A DNA stretch of 64,000 bases, from the NCBI GenBank assembly GCA_014155875.1, contig JACEFZ010021782.1, positions 401,937 to 465,936 of the forward strand. The letters are read 5' to 3'. The position numbers were made by a program, and so were the translations under genes. The DNA comes from Cepaea nemoralis. Its lineage: Eukaryota > Mollusca > Gastropoda > Stylommatophora > Helicidae. Positions 48,440 to 59,358 of the stretch are shown one piece after another (position 1 is the first letter of the stretch; each line of letters begins with the position of its first letter). Below the pieces are notes generated by a model. The model made no database searches. It saw only the letters and a list, made by a program, of their open reading frames with translations, and had not been told where the DNA came from.

Positions 48440-49215
48440 AGTCTTAGACGGGTTCTAAGGTGATAACTAGGATAGAGAAGATTAATAATTGACTGAGATG
48501 GGAGGAGTTAAGTCAGAGTAGGTTAACATAACAGTTGTCTTGGGTGGGAGAAGTTAAATCCGAGAAGGCTATTGGGGTAATTGTCTGAGATGGGAGGAGT
48601 TAAGTCAAAGTAGGTTAATGTAACAATTGACTGAAATGGAAGGAGTTTAGTCAGAGTAGGTTAATGTATCAATTGTTTGAGACGGGAGGAGTTTAGTCAG
48701 AGTAGGTTAATGTATCTAATGTATTGGGTGGGAGGAGTTAAGTCAGAGAAAGTTACTGAGGTAAATGACTAAGATGGGAGCAGTCAAGACATAGTAGGTT
48801 AATGTATCAATTGCTTGAGATGGGAGGACTTAAGTTAGAAATTATTATTGGGGTGATTGGCTGAGATGGGAATCAAAGTAGGTTAATTAATAATTGTAAT
48901 GGGTGGGGAGGCGTTAAGTCAAATAATGTTACTGAAGTAAGTGACTGAGATGAGAGTAGTGAAGTCAGAGTTGGTTAATATAACAATTGTCTTGAATGGG
49001 AAGAATTTCATCAGAGTAGGTTAATGTATCAGTTGCTTCAGATGGAAGAGTTAAGCTACAAAAGGTTACTGAGGTAATCAAATGAGATGGGAGGAATTAA
49101 GCTAGAAAAGGTTACTAAGGTAATTGACTGAGGTGAGAGGAGTTAAGTTAGGAAAGGTTACTAAGGTAACTGACAGAGATGGGAGGAGTTTCAGGTAATT
49201 GACTGAGGTGGAGGA
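48440..49215. repeat. About 55-base degenerate minisatellite
   Basis: GAGATGGGAGGAGTTAAGTC, AGAGTAGGTTAATGTA and CAATTGACT recur about 13 times, strongly diverged. Confidence 0.8.
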
Positions 49216-49547
49216 GTTTCAGTCTGTTGTGCTAGTGTTGCGCAATAGCTTCTTAATAAGGGAATTTAGCATATGTATTCAACTCTGAAGTATAATGCAC
49301 TTAATTATGAATATTGTTATGTTTGGTTACAATAGTCAGGATTTATCTGTGATTTTTTTGGAGGTAATTTTAGTCACCAAACTTGCATTTATGTGATATA
49401 AAGTGTAATATTGTTTTATAATTTTTTAGGAAACTGCCAAACAACTGGCCTAAAGAGGAATGTGCATTATGTTCTGGCCACATAAACTCAGCAACAAGAA
49501 GTTAAGAAGCACAACCGTGCCAGGTGGACCCAGGATTTCATTTGTCA

Positions 49548-49665
49548 TGTTGGGAGCTGTTGTAGCATAGTAACTAGCATGCTTGCCTGCTGACTCAGTG
49601 CTCGTGTGTTTGAATCCTCACTGAGGTGCATTCTTTTAATAAATTTAATTGGGCTGCCAGGTTGA
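49548..49665 (+). mobile_element. SINE family S6 head
   Basis: GCTGTTGTAGCATAGTAACT and GTGTTTGAATCCTCAC resemble the tRNA promoter boxes. Followed by the 35-base array. Confidence 0.65.
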
Positions 49666-49684
49666 TCCTATCCTACCTAAAAGG

Positions 49685-50285
49685 AGTACTAAGAAACATC
49701 CTTGGAAGTGCCAGAAATGGGTACTAGGAAACATCCTTGGAAGTGCCAGAAATGGGTACTAAGAAACATCCTTGGAAGTGTCAGAAATTGGTACTAGGAA
49801 ACATCCTTGGAAGTACCAGAAATATGTGCTAAAAAACATCCTTGAAAGTGCCAGAAATGAGTACCAGGAAACAGCTTTGAAAGTGCCAGAAATGGGTACT
49901 AAGAAACATCCTTGGAAGTACCAGAAATGGGTGCTAAAAAGCATCCTTGAAAGTGCCAGAAATGGGTGTTAAAAAGCATCCTTGAAAGTACCAGAAATGG
50001 GTCCTAGGAAACATTCTTGGAAGTGTCAGAAATAGGTACTAGGAAACATCCTTGGAAGTGCTAGAAATGGGTGCTAGGAGACATCCTTGGAAGTGCCAGA
50101 AATAGGTACTAGGAAACATCCTTGGAAGTGCCAGAAATGAGTCCTAGGAAACATCCTTGGAAGTGCCAGAAATGGGTGCTAGGAAACATCCTTGGAAGTG
50201 CCAGAAATGGGTGCTAGGAGACATCCTTGGAAGTGCCAGAAATTGATGCTAGGAAACATCCTTGGAAATGTCCAGAAATGGGTGC
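49685..50285. repeat. 35-base minisatellite
   Basis: Unit GGAAACATCCTTGGAAGTGC plus CAGAAATGGGTACTA, about 17 copies. Confidence 0.92.
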
Positions 50286-50289
50286 AGAA

Positions 50290-50895
50290 GAAATGTAGTT
50301 GCTGATGAAAATGCAAATAATATCATGGATAGATAGAAAAATATATCCTTCACACAATAGATTTTTTTTTGTGCTCGCTCGCTTTCAATTCACGAGGAGT
50401 CCATACACACTATTTATAGTTGTGATGGACTGAATTTTGCATGTGGGTTAGCTTTCCTATTAAGTGTCCCTCACCATCAGGCGAACCCACTCCGACTTCA
50501 GAGGTACTTGTAATTAACGTCCCCAAGTCAAGAATGACAGGTCAAAACTTTAGTCCAGCAGTCCGGTGTAGGGGTTGAACATGCGTTCTTATCTGTTCGG
50601 CCATGCAGACCTGCACAAAATAGATGAAAACCTCAAATTGATTTTAGAAATTACATGAATATGGTGTAAAGTTTTGATCATGTTACAAGGTAAAATAATC
50701 TTAAAAATTTAATGACAGCTGGCACATTTTATGAGACAAGAGCAGAAGGAAGACAAAGAGATAAATACAAAGTTGGCTTAGCCAAATGACCTAATCGAGC
50801 CAAGAGCATAGATTTGATCCGAGACTCCAGTGATCATGAGAGCTGGTAGACCATGAATGCCCACCTTTGTCAACATAAGATGAGATCCCAACGCA
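50290..50895 (+). mobile_element. LINE family B 3' part, interrupted by S1
   Basis: Decayed family-B sequence on both sides of the S1 copy (50371-50613). It ends around CACCTTTGTCAACATAAGAT. The 16-base array begins about 40 bases later. Confidence 0.6.
50371..50613 (-). mobile_element. SINE family S1 inserted into a family-B LINE
   Basis: Reverse-strand S1 copy with T-run at the left. Imperfect flanking repeats (CACAATAGAT on the left, CACAAAATAGAT on the right) look like a target duplication, and LINE family-B sequence continues on both sides. Confidence 0.8.
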
Positions 50896-50929
50896 ATCAC
50901 TACCATGGACTCCAGAAAGATGACAACAG

Positions 50930-51059
50930 AGAAAGATGAGAAATGAGAAAGATAAGAAATGAGAAAGATAGCAAATGAGAAAGATGACAAATGAGACAGA
51001 TGGCAAATGAGAAAGATGACAAATGAGGAAGATAGCAAATGAGAAAGATAACAAATGAT
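50930..51059. repeat. 16-base array, left part
   Basis: AAATGAGAAAGATGAC units, about eight copies. Continues after the S4 SINE. Confidence 0.9.
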
Positions 51060-51309
51060 TTAAAAAAATGTTTGCATATCCTTTACAGGACATTGCTGTC
51101 AACACCAGCATCTTTCAGCTGATTGTTGATTTCTTGGCAAGATTACGCTCAGTAGTTTGCCATTGCTTTCTGAGCAGCCGGCTCATATACCCCGTAAGTT
51201 ACCGACGTGATTCGAACCACTGCTGATTCTCACCGTCGTCACGTTACTTACGAGAGTATACAAGATTACGGAGAAAAGTCGCTAACCTCTAGGCCAGGAA
51301 GCCGGCTAG
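51060..51309 (-). mobile_element. SINE family S4, full length, splitting a 16-base array
   Basis: Read on the minus strand it starts with a tRNA-like head (box A-like TGGCCTAGAGGTTAG, box B GGTTCGAATCAC) and ends with an A-run. CAAATGAT lies on both sides (51052-51059 and 51310-51317), and the same AAATGAGAAAGATGAC array continues on either side. Confidence 0.9.
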
Positions 51310-51615
51310 CAAATGATAAAGATGACAAATGAGGAAGATGGCAAATGAGAAAGATAGCAAATGAGGAAGATAAGAAAGATAGCAAATGAGAAAGATGACA
51401 AATGAGGAAGATAGCAAATGAGAAAGATGACAAATGAGGAAGATGATAAATGAGAAAGATGACAAATGAGAAAGATAGCAAATGAGAAAGATGACAAATG
51501 AGGAAGATGATAAATGAGAAAGATGACAAATGAGAAAGAGGTCAAATGAGGAAGATGAGAAAGATGACAAATGAGAAAGATGGCAACAGAGAAAGATGAC
51601 AAATGAGAAAGATTC
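51310..51615. repeat. 16-base array, right part
   Basis: About 19 further copies with GAGAAAG/GAGGAAG alternation. Confidence 0.9.
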
Positions 51616-51880
51616 ATAAAAGAACATTCCCTTACAAAACTGCATTAAGACAAAGTACACAAACAAGAAATCACCTTTGCCATCTTACAATATATAGGAA
51701 GCCACCTCACGATCACAACCCAATGTATTATTTGCTGTGGCAAGCACCTCAAATGCAGGTGCATATAAAGGAAGAAAACAGTTCAGCTGCAACACTTATC
51801 TACCATGCAGGTTCTAATAGATGACTATGGGGGATTGGCAAGAGACTGGCTACCTTAACCCCTAGAATATTTAGCTGCAA

Positions 51881-52091
51881 GGGAGTCTTTGTGGCAAAGG
51901 TTGTGGGTTCAGTTGTGGGATACGACATTCATTTTACAGGTGCAATTTTCTATGAGACTCATGGGGATCATCGCTGGAGCTACGGAGCTCATGCTTTGTG
52001 CGACACTTTTGATAGGCTACCCTGCGGAAAGAAACCGGGATGAAACCTGGTGCAATGATGTAGATCCTTTTGCCTTCTCAATCCTATTTTC
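51881..52091 (+). mobile_element. SINE family S3 with 14-base target duplication
   Basis: Flanked by perfect ATATTTAGCTGCAA repeats at 51867-51880 and 52092-52105. Contains the box B-like GTGGGTTCAGTTGTGG and the full S3 body. The host sequence is itself a repeat: the interrupted neighbourhood matches about 20980-21110. Confidence 0.88.
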
Positions 52092-52105
52092 ATATTTAGC
52101 TGCAA

Positions 52106-53004
52106 ATTTGAACCAATCATGAACAAGTCCACAAAAGATGTGGCTTGACTTGGTTGGAAGCTCATGATACTTTGGGAATGAAAGGGAGAAAAGGAATAAG
52201 AACTTCAAACTGCAGAACATATACTTTACCATGTAACAAATATGGCTGATAAAGCTTTATTCTGTGGCCGAATGGCAAAACCCCACATGTCAAACCCTAC
52301 AGGAGTTAGCAGTATCTTCAGAAGACAGTGCAGATCATGCAGGAAATAAAGCTGCAGATACAGACTGACTCCAGGCAAATGAAAAGATTTGTTCAATATA
52401 GTGATCGCTGTGGGATTTTGCTTATTTGTTATCCTTCAATGAGTTTTATGCTTTGGAAGGCCTGAAAATGCCAGATTTCTGACTTGTTTGTAACCATAAC
52501 AATGGAAAATAAATGCCAGGTGACAGCACCATGATTAATTTCCCTTGACTTACCATTACCATTTGATATAACTGAAACCATTTACAAGATATGTTAACTG
52601 TATTATTTAACGGTCATAATTTTATCTCATCTGTCCATTCATTTGAAAGTTCTTTAGTCTGATTCTACTTATACATCGTATAGATATAACATTACTTGTT
52701 GACTGACCTCTTCTTGCATATATTGTAGCATAGTTGGACATTCGCTGTAACTTTGTCATGTTTTAATTGAATACATGCTACGAATGTCATGGCATCCTGT
52801 GATCAAACAGTTGACTATACTTTACCTTATCAAACTTTAGAGTAGTTGTTTTTTTCTCTGTTGGAGGCTAGTATATTTTTCCTCCATGTTAATGGAAGGT
52901 GTTATATATGATTTCAATACAGTTTTCAATTTTCAGAAGTCTAGTTCACACTTGATTTGTTGTTGATTTTAGTGTTTTTGTGTTTTATGTAGTATTCTGG
53001 ATCT
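52106..53004. other. No gene recognised
   Basis: The first about 60 bases continue the dispersed repeat that hosts the S3 insertion. The rest is AT-rich without ORFs or repeats I recognise. Confidence 0.45.
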
Positions 53005-53190
53005 GTGGTGAAGAGGCTGCAAATGCAATTCCCTGGGAAGGTAACCCGGTCAACAAATGCCTGAAGAAGTCGAATGTGTCAGCCGAAAGGTGCAAATATT
53101 TCAACTCTGCTGTAAACAGGCACAGTACAATTACGTCTAAAACAACATACCGGATGAACGCAGAAGAAGGTGAAGAAGAATAAGAAGAAG
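53005..53190 (+). mobile_element. SINE family S2, head-less
   Basis: S2 body from GGCTGCAAATGCAATTCCCT through CGGATGAACGCAGAAGAAG, ending in an imperfect GAA tail. Followed at once by an S4 copy. Confidence 0.75.
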
Positions 53191-53194
53191 AATG

Positions 53195-53385
53195 CAATTC
53201 GTAATCACGCATACTGTGTTCAAACTGTGGATGCAAACTGCTTTGCATTGGTTTTATACAACGGTATGAGTGCCGGTCGTTGAGAAAGCAGTGGTAAACT
53301 TCTGAAATCACAAACAGCCAAAAAATTGGTGGGGGTCGACTGCGACATCCTGTAAAGGATATGCAACTAACTTCCACAATGTTCT
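53195..53385 (+). mobile_element. SINE family S4, head-less
   Basis: Opposite orientation to the other long S4 copies. Ends CTGTAAAGGATATGCAACTA. Sits between an S2 copy and the 48-base array. Confidence 0.72.
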
Positions 53386-53409
53386 AGTGCTGTGAAAGCT
53401 CCTTTGTCT

Positions 53410-53585
53410 GTTGTATTCTACCTTTAGTATCTCTGTCCATTCTCCCATCTTTAAATATGAAATAACCAAGGTTAGTATCTCTATCCATTCTCCCATCTTT
53501 AAATATGAAATAACCAAGGTTATTATCTCTATCCATTCTCCCATCTTTAAATATGAAATAACCAAGGTTAGTATCTCTATCCATT
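53410..53585. repeat. 48-base minisatellite, left part
   Basis: TCTCCCATCTTTAAATATGA and AATAACCAAGGTTAGTATCT recur, about 3.6 copies, cut off at CATT where the LTR element begins. Confidence 0.94.
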
Positions 53586-53829
53586 TGTAGCAGTATGTGT
53601 ATATTGGGTGGGCAAAACTACAGCACGCTTGAGCATCAGGATGGAATGGGAAGAAAGATGCTCAAGTCGTGACGTAGTTTGTTGTTAGGGGGCAGTCAAC
53701 ATCTGGGCCTGGAAGAGAGAAGACGCCATGTTGTATGAAGGTTGTAGAAGTTGTCATCAAGATGAAATAAATCTCTATTTATACTCAAACAAAGAACTCG
53801 TTAGTCCTATTTATCTGTGCGCTGTTACA
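53586..53829 (+). repeat. 5' LTR
   Basis: 244 bases, TG...CA ends, AATAAA at 53766-53771. Differs from the 3' LTR at 5 positions (one T/G, three adjacent GGG/AAC, one A/T), about 2%, so the insertion is fairly recent. Confidence 0.96.
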
Positions 53830-54876
53830 AAGGACTGAATTGGTGCCCATGACACAGGATACGAACTTGGAGTGTCGCAGAATCACAATATGCTGTCCAG
53901 GTCGAACATCGAACTAAAATCAAAGTTTTGAAGATCTCGTTCTGCTTGCATCAAATACCCAGAGACAGAATTACGGCACGGTTCTATACTTATGTTGAAC
54001 GAAAAAAGCGAAGTTGATAAATGGCCACTACGTCGTCTGTGAGAATTACAGCAGCCAAAAGCCCGGCTAGGGGTGGTTGTATGTAAATATTTTTCAGAAT
54101 CCTCGCTGCTATCAAGAATCCTAGATATATAGGCAGTCGTTGTCACCTGAGTTATGAAAGCCGGCTTGCCAGAGTGAGTTGCTGTACAGTGGTGATCATC
54201 TCGCTGAGCAAAAGAGTGAGAAAGACCAGCACGTTTTTTCTGGATCGTTTGAAATAAGAGGCTCAGGAAAAAGAAACCTTCAAGGCAAGTCGAATCAAGT
54301 AGAAACATTTTACTAACAGAGCAGTTGTCTACTTCTCGTTAAGATAGGTTGCCTGGAGCGAACTAAAAGCCGCAGAATCCTGACCTTGAGACTTTTTGAA
54401 GAATAAGAAGAAATGAAAAGCTCATTAACAGCAGCGATACCGCTAAAGAACTCTCGGAAGTGGGAGAGGCAGACTGGGCTGCCGACCTACTGAAATTATC
54501 GCTTTCCTGAATTACACCGATTACTCAAGACGTCGCTTTGATGTGCAAGTCTGGTAGGGACCCAACCAGGGGTTGAAGTTACTGAGACGTTGGAGGAAGA
54601 AACTCCCTAACTACCTGAAGTACGTGATCGGTTGGAGGAACATTTCAACTTACACAGACTCCTGGCGTTTGAATTCTACCTGACAACGAACGTAGAGGAA
54701 TCCGTCTTTCTTGGATCGGGAGCAAATTAGGGTAATTGGTGAACTTTAAATGTTATTTTACGTACAATTGACTACTTGAACAATTCTGTGGTGTAAAGTA
54801 AATACGATCATATTGTTAATTTAGCTGGTTACGAATGTGAATTTGATTTATTGGTGCATATAGAAATATTTCAGCA
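53830..54876 (+). other. Leader of the LTR element
   Basis: No convincing ORF in the sense direction. A candidate primer-binding site starts with TGG at 53841 (TGGTGCCCATGACACAGG), 11 bases after the LTR, further away than is usual; the primer tRNA is not identified. A 141-codon antisense ORF (54308-53883) has no recognisable features. Confidence 0.55.
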
Positions 54877-55043
54877 TGACAGGAACAAGATTCATTGGCA
54901 CAAGTTTTGACGGGGGTAGGAACAGCGGTAGGTAGACTTAATATGGTTATAAAACAACAGGGAATGGCAACTGAAATTGTTAAGTTTAGTGGACAGGCAA
55001 GAGATTTTAAGAATGGGTAACTTCCATAGAGAAATATGCATAT

Positions 55044-55850
55044 TTGGTGTCTGCATCAGATGAAGAGAAAATGAGACTTGCTTATCAGGCAGCAACAGAA
55101 CCGGTTTCGGATCATATCCGAAGGAAATTAGAGGCTAGAGTAGATGAGACATGGGAGCAGTTCAAAGACGACCTGGCCCATAAGTACGCGGAAATAACGG
55201 ATCCACAACATGCGTTTTCGGTGTTGAGACAGTCTAAACAAAACACTGGAGAGACGGTACAATTGTTCAGCGATAGGTTGATTAACCTGGCTGAAGAAGC
55301 ATTCTTAGGACAGAATGTACGAGGAGAGGAGGTGGAGAGGATGTTAGTCGGGATTTTTGTAGATGGCATAAAATCCGATGGATTGAAGTTTAAGCTGATG
55401 AGAGAAAACCCTGAGAGGTTATCACAAGCTGTAGATATTGCGGTACAAGAAGAAAATTTGAGACGTAGATTTAGATTGAGAACAGGACGAGAAATAGGAA
55501 CTAGTCGAGAAGACAGGATTGAGGAGCCTATGGAGATAGGACAAACAAGGTTCGGATGGAATAGGAGAGGAGGTATACAGACGTTACAAGGTAGTAATAG
55601 AAGTGCTTATGATGAAAGAAGACAAATGAGGTATCCTACAAGTGAGACAGTAGGTAAAACGAACAACACAAATATAGTCTGTTGGTTTTGTGGTCAACGC
55701 GGACATGTTTCTCGTTTTTGTGATAACAGGCGTGTCCAGTCGAATACACAAAGTAGAAATGGCAATAGCAGGTTGAATAGGAATGTTGAAGATAGACACA
55801 GGAATTTTACAGGTACAAGAACGCAGGAAAACCGGCGCCCTACCTATTAA
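55044..55850 (+). CDS. gag: LTR element Gag, main open part with zinc knuckle
   Basis: 268 codons. The N-terminal half is a helical Gag-like region (WEQFKDDLAHKYAEI, FVDGIKSDGLKFKL). A basic stretch and one CCHC zinc knuckle, CWFCGQRGHVSRFC, lie near residue 215. The first Met is not the natural start: related coding sequence upstream (54877-55020) is in other frames, with stops near 54934 and 55018. It overlaps the Pol frame by about 50 bases. Confidence 0.85.
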   Translation: MVSASDEEKMRLAYQAATEPVSDHIRRKLEARVDETWEQFKDDLAHKYAEITDPQHAFSVLRQSKQNTGETVQLFSDRLINLAEEAFLGQNVRGEEVERMLVGIFVDGIKSDGLKFKLMRENPERLSQAVDIAVQEENLRRRFRLRTGREIGTSREDRIEEPMEIGQTRFGWNRRGGIQTLQGSNRSAYDERRQMRYPTSETVGKTNNTNIVCWFCGQRGHVSRFCDNRRVQSNTQSRNGNSRLNRNVEDRHRNFTGTRTQENRRPTY

Positions 55851-57160
55851 ATAGGACCTGTAGTAGGAGGGAAAATAATAAGGTCCCAAGGTTTAAAGAA
55901 TATGTTAATAACAGGCATAGTAGGACGAGTAGAGAATACTTTCAACTAGATGAAATCAAACAGTTTACAGAAAATAAAACAGATCATAGCTCATGTATAA
56001 TAGAAATAGGAAAATATAGAGTTCGTACATTAATTGATTCAGGAGCTCAGGTTAGTGTAATTAAAGAAAGCTTTTTATATAAAATAATGAGAAATTGTAG
56101 AATATTTAAGAGTCATAATAATCTTCACTCTGTTACAGGACAGAATTTACAAGTAATTGGACAGACAATGATCAATTTTAAATTAGGGGGGATCAACGTA
56201 AGACATCTTTTTCATGTAGTGAAAGATTTAAATAGAAACATGCTTATAGGAAGAGATTTTTTAATAAAAAACGGAGTAAGACTTCTCTTTGATTTACATA
56301 AATTAAAATTCAAGGACGTGTATGTAGATATGGAAGAAGACATGCATATATCGGCACTAGTTAGAATTAAAATGTCCACGACGTTAAAACCACAGTCGGT
56401 TAATTTGATACAAGCGAAGATAAAGAGAAACCCATATTATGTGGCAGGACACACAGTTAGAATCACTGAATTGCAAAAGGAAGTAATTGATGAGCCTGGT
56501 CTTGAGGTCCCGGATGGAATAATATCGTTAGATAAACACTTAACCTTTCCAGTAATGATTATTAACAACACAGGTAGAGAAATCAAATTATACAGAGGAT
56601 GTGTAATAGCCAAACTAGAACATAACATTAGTGACATATTGGCAACGGATAGAGTAGAAATGTCGGGAACAAATTATTCAGAAACTTCTAGTGAAAGAGT
56701 TAATAACAGACGCGGACGCGGAAGAAGAGGGAACGTACAAATGGATGAATTGATCCATCCATTCAGAAGAAATACAGCCCAAATACATTCACTAGACAAA
56801 ATGACAAGGGAACAAGAATTGTTGGCACAGTTAAAAGCTCCACCAGAAAATAAGAAAGTATTAGAACAACTTATAAAAGAAAATCAGGATGTATTTGCAA
56901 TTAATGATTTAGAATTGGGAAGGACAAAAACAGTTACAATGGAAATAGATACGGGAGACCATCCACCAATTAGTTTAAAACCATATAGAACTCCATTAAG
57001 AAATAGGGAAGTTGTTGAAAAGGCAATAGAAGATATGTTGAAAGCAGGGATAATAACAAGATCGAAGTCAGAATGGTCATCTCCGATAGTAATTGTGACC
57101 AAACCTGATGGTTCAAATCGGTTCTGCTGTGACTATCAGGGCGTTGAACAAAATCACTAA
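55796..57160 (+). CDS. pol: LTR element Pol, protease and start of reverse transcriptase
   Basis: Open frame -1 relative to Gag, without a start codon at its beginning, as expected for Gag-Pol frameshifting. Aspartic protease active site LIDSGAQ (Asp codon 56036-56038) and flap/C-terminal MLIGRDFL. The RT N-terminus has PPISLKPYRTPL and WSSPIVIVTKPDGSNRFCCD. It stops after the VEQNH frame break near 57140. Confidence 0.88.
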   Translation, partial: TQEFYRYKNAGKPAPYLLNRTCSRRENNKVPRFKEYVNNRHSRTSREYFQLDEIKQFTENKTDHSSCIIEIGKYRVRTLIDSGAQVSVIKESFLYKIMRNCRIFKSHNNLHSVTGQNLQVIGQTMINFKLGGINVRHLFHVVKDLNRNMLIGRDFLIKNGVRLLFDLHKLKFKDVYVDMEEDMHISALVRIKMSTTLKPQSVNLIQAKIKRNPYYVAGHTVRITELQKEVIDEPGLEVPDGIISLDKHLTFPVMIINNTGREIKLYRGCVIAKLEHNISDILATDRVEMSGTNYSETSSERVNNRRGRGRRGNVQMDELIHPFRRNTAQIHSLDKMTREQELLAQLKAPPENKKVLEQLIKENQDVFAINDLELGRTKTVTMEIDTGDHPPISLKPYRTPLRNREVVEKAIEDMLKAGIITRSKSEWSSPIVIVTKPDGSNRFCCDYQGVEQNH

Positions 57161-57386
57161 GAATGTAGCGTACCCACTGCCGGTGATTGATGATATTTTG
57201 GGGTTGCTTAATGGCTCTACATTCTTCACGACACTAGACGCAAGATCAGGATTCTGGTGTATCCCGATGTCGGAAGACTGCTCAAAAGAAGAGTGCTTTC
57301 TGTACTCATATGGGTTCTTACGAATTCTTACGAATGCCATTCGGGGTTCGAACGGCCCCATCTCACTACATGCTGTTAATAAATGA
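57108..57386 (+). pseudogene. pol: LTR element RT, middle part in shifted frame
   Basis: Contains the RT catalytic Asp region FFTTLDARSGFWCIPMSEDC (Asp codon 57237-57239). Reading passes into this frame at about 57140 and out again before 57310. Confidence 0.85.
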
Positions 57387-59358
57387 GGTATTAGAGGGTA
57401 TGCAAAAGTTTGCATTAGCATACATAGACGACATTCTGATCTATACAGCAGGGGATGTGGATGATCACTTAAAACATGTCAGATTAGTATTCGACAGATT
57501 GAGAATACATGATGTTAAATTGAAGCTTAGTAAATGCCAGTTTTTAAAAACAGAAACAAAATATTTGGGGTATATTATTAATAGAGACGGAATTAAACCA
57601 GACCAAGACAAGATAAAGGTTATTAAAGAGTTACCTCCTCCAACTAACGTAAAAGAAGTGCGTGCTTTTATTGGAACCTGTGGGTATTATAGGCGCTTTA
57701 TCCCAGGGTTTTCAAAAATAGCAGAACCTATTACTAATTTAACGGGCAAATACGCTAGATTTAAGTGGGATGATGAGTGTCAAAAAGCGTTCGAGTTTTT
57801 AAAAAACAGTTTAACAGTGGTACCACTATTGACGCATCCAGACTTGAATAAACAGTTAATACTATATACAGATGCTTCGGACAATGCTATAGGAGCGTGT
57901 TTGGTTCAACCATATGAAGGAAAAGAATCTGGAATACCAGGAGTTAAAAATGAAAGGCCAATTTATTTCTTGTCTCATAAACTTAGCAGGTCTCAAAAGA
58001 AATGGTCGACTATTGAGAAGGAGGCTTATGCTATTCATTATGCTCTACAGAAACTTAACTACTATTTACATAACGCAAATTTTGTTATTAGAACTGACCA
58101 TATGCCTTTAAAATCTCTGTTAGAAGCTCCAGTGCAGAACAGGAAAATACAGACGTGGGCATTGAATCTACAGGGATACAATACAAAAATTGAATACATA
58201 CCAGGTAGGATTAACACATGTGCTGATTTATTGTCTAGGATCCCGTATCCACAGTCATCAGGAGACACAGAAGATGAAGGTGAACCAGAGATCGACGACC
58301 GAAACTGGCAAGTAAATATATTAGATTCTGCCATAATAAATAGAGAAGAGTTTGAGAGTTTACCATCGGATCAAGAGTCTGAACCTAGAGCAGAAGACCC
58401 ACATTTAGCACAATTTAATATGAAAGAAGAACAAGAATTAGATCCAAAAGTCTTACAAATAAAACAGAAATTAAAAGAAACGGAGGAGAATAAATATAAG
58501 AAGAATTATTTAGTTTTGCAAGACGACGAACAGTTATATTATATGAGTGAAAGGAACGAACAGCTAAGGAAATATATTCCAAAACATTTGGAAAATGAAG
58601 TTTTAAAAGCATATCATGATGAGAATGGTCATCTCGGTCGTGATAAGTTGGTGAAAGCACTTACGAGTAAATATTATTGGCCGAACTTATTTAAATCTGC
58701 TTGTAAATATGTAGATACGTGTGAAAGATGCAGATTAAGGAACATGAAAACAATTAAGTGTCCCTTACAAGATACAGATATTCCTCAGTTTCCTATGCAA
58801 AAAATTAGTTTAGATATATCGGGTCCTCACCCTAGAACATTGTCAGGAAACGTGTATTTAATTCATATAGTAGACGTCTACAGTCTTTGGCCGGAAGTTT
58901 ATGCAATCCCAGATAAGAGCGCAGATACTGTCATTAATATTTTTTTACAAGAGTTCGTACCAAGATTTAGTTGCCCACAAAGTATACTTACGGATAATGG
59001 TAGGGAATTTGTAAATAAAAAATTCGAAAAGTTATTAAAAGATTTGAATATAAAACATATAAAGACCTCATACTATAGACCTTCTTCAAATGCTAAGAAC
59101 GAACGACAACATAGGACATTATACGATATTATAGCAAAGATCGTCGATGAACATGAAAAAGATTGGGATTTGTTCCTGGGACCAGCGCTTAGCGCTATAC
59201 GCACAAATCAAAATGAGAGCACGGGGTTTTCACCATTCTATTTAATACATGGGAGAGAACCAGTACTACCTATAGATAATCTGTTAAAACCAAGACGGAA
59301 ATATATGGGGAAGACTTTCAAGAGACTATCATACAGGAAATGCATAAAGCACACGTAA
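57310..59358 (+). CDS. pol: LTR element RT (C-terminal), RNase H and integrase
   Basis: 682 codons, uninterrupted. RT: MPFGVRTAPSHYM and catalytic YIDD (57421-57432). RNase H: YTDASDNAIGACLV and RTDHMPLKSL. Integrase: zinc-binding His/His (58615, 58630) and Cys/Cys (CERCR), with the catalytic triad in LDISGPH (Asp 58812), TDNGREF (Asp 58993) and NERQHRTL (Glu 59101). All catalytic residues are present; the frame is lost at about 59320, before the integrase C-terminal domain. Confidence 0.93.
   Translation: MGSYEFLRMPFGVRTAPSHYMLLINEVLEGMQKFALAYIDDILIYTAGDVDDHLKHVRLVFDRLRIHDVKLKLSKCQFLKTETKYLGYIINRDGIKPDQDKIKVIKELPPPTNVKEVRAFIGTCGYYRRFIPGFSKIAEPITNLTGKYARFKWDDECQKAFEFLKNSLTVVPLLTHPDLNKQLILYTDASDNAIGACLVQPYEGKESGIPGVKNERPIYFLSHKLSRSQKKWSTIEKEAYAIHYALQKLNYYLHNANFVIRTDHMPLKSLLEAPVQNRKIQTWALNLQGYNTKIEYIPGRINTCADLLSRIPYPQSSGDTEDEGEPEIDDRNWQVNILDSAIINREEFESLPSDQESEPRAEDPHLAQFNMKEEQELDPKVLQIKQKLKETEENKYKKNYLVLQDDEQLYYMSERNEQLRKYIPKHLENEVLKAYHDENGHLGRDKLVKALTSKYYWPNLFKSACKYVDTCERCRLRNMKTIKCPLQDTDIPQFPMQKISLDISGPHPRTLSGNVYLIHIVDVYSLWPEVYAIPDKSADTVINIFLQEFVPRFSCPQSILTDNGREFVNKKFEKLLKDLNIKHIKTSYYRPSSNAKNERQHRTLYDIIAKIVDEHEKDWDLFLGPALSAIRTNQNESTGFSPFYLIHGREPVLPIDNLLKPRRKYMGKTFKRLSYRKCIKHT

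Noticed and set aside
49430..49510. Possible exon after a TTTTTAG acceptor-like site
   Set aside because: Short open stretch only, with no donor, homology or phase partner.
53883..54308. 141-codon antisense ORF in the LTR element leader
   Set aside because: No recognisable domain. Antisense to the element and likely fortuitous.
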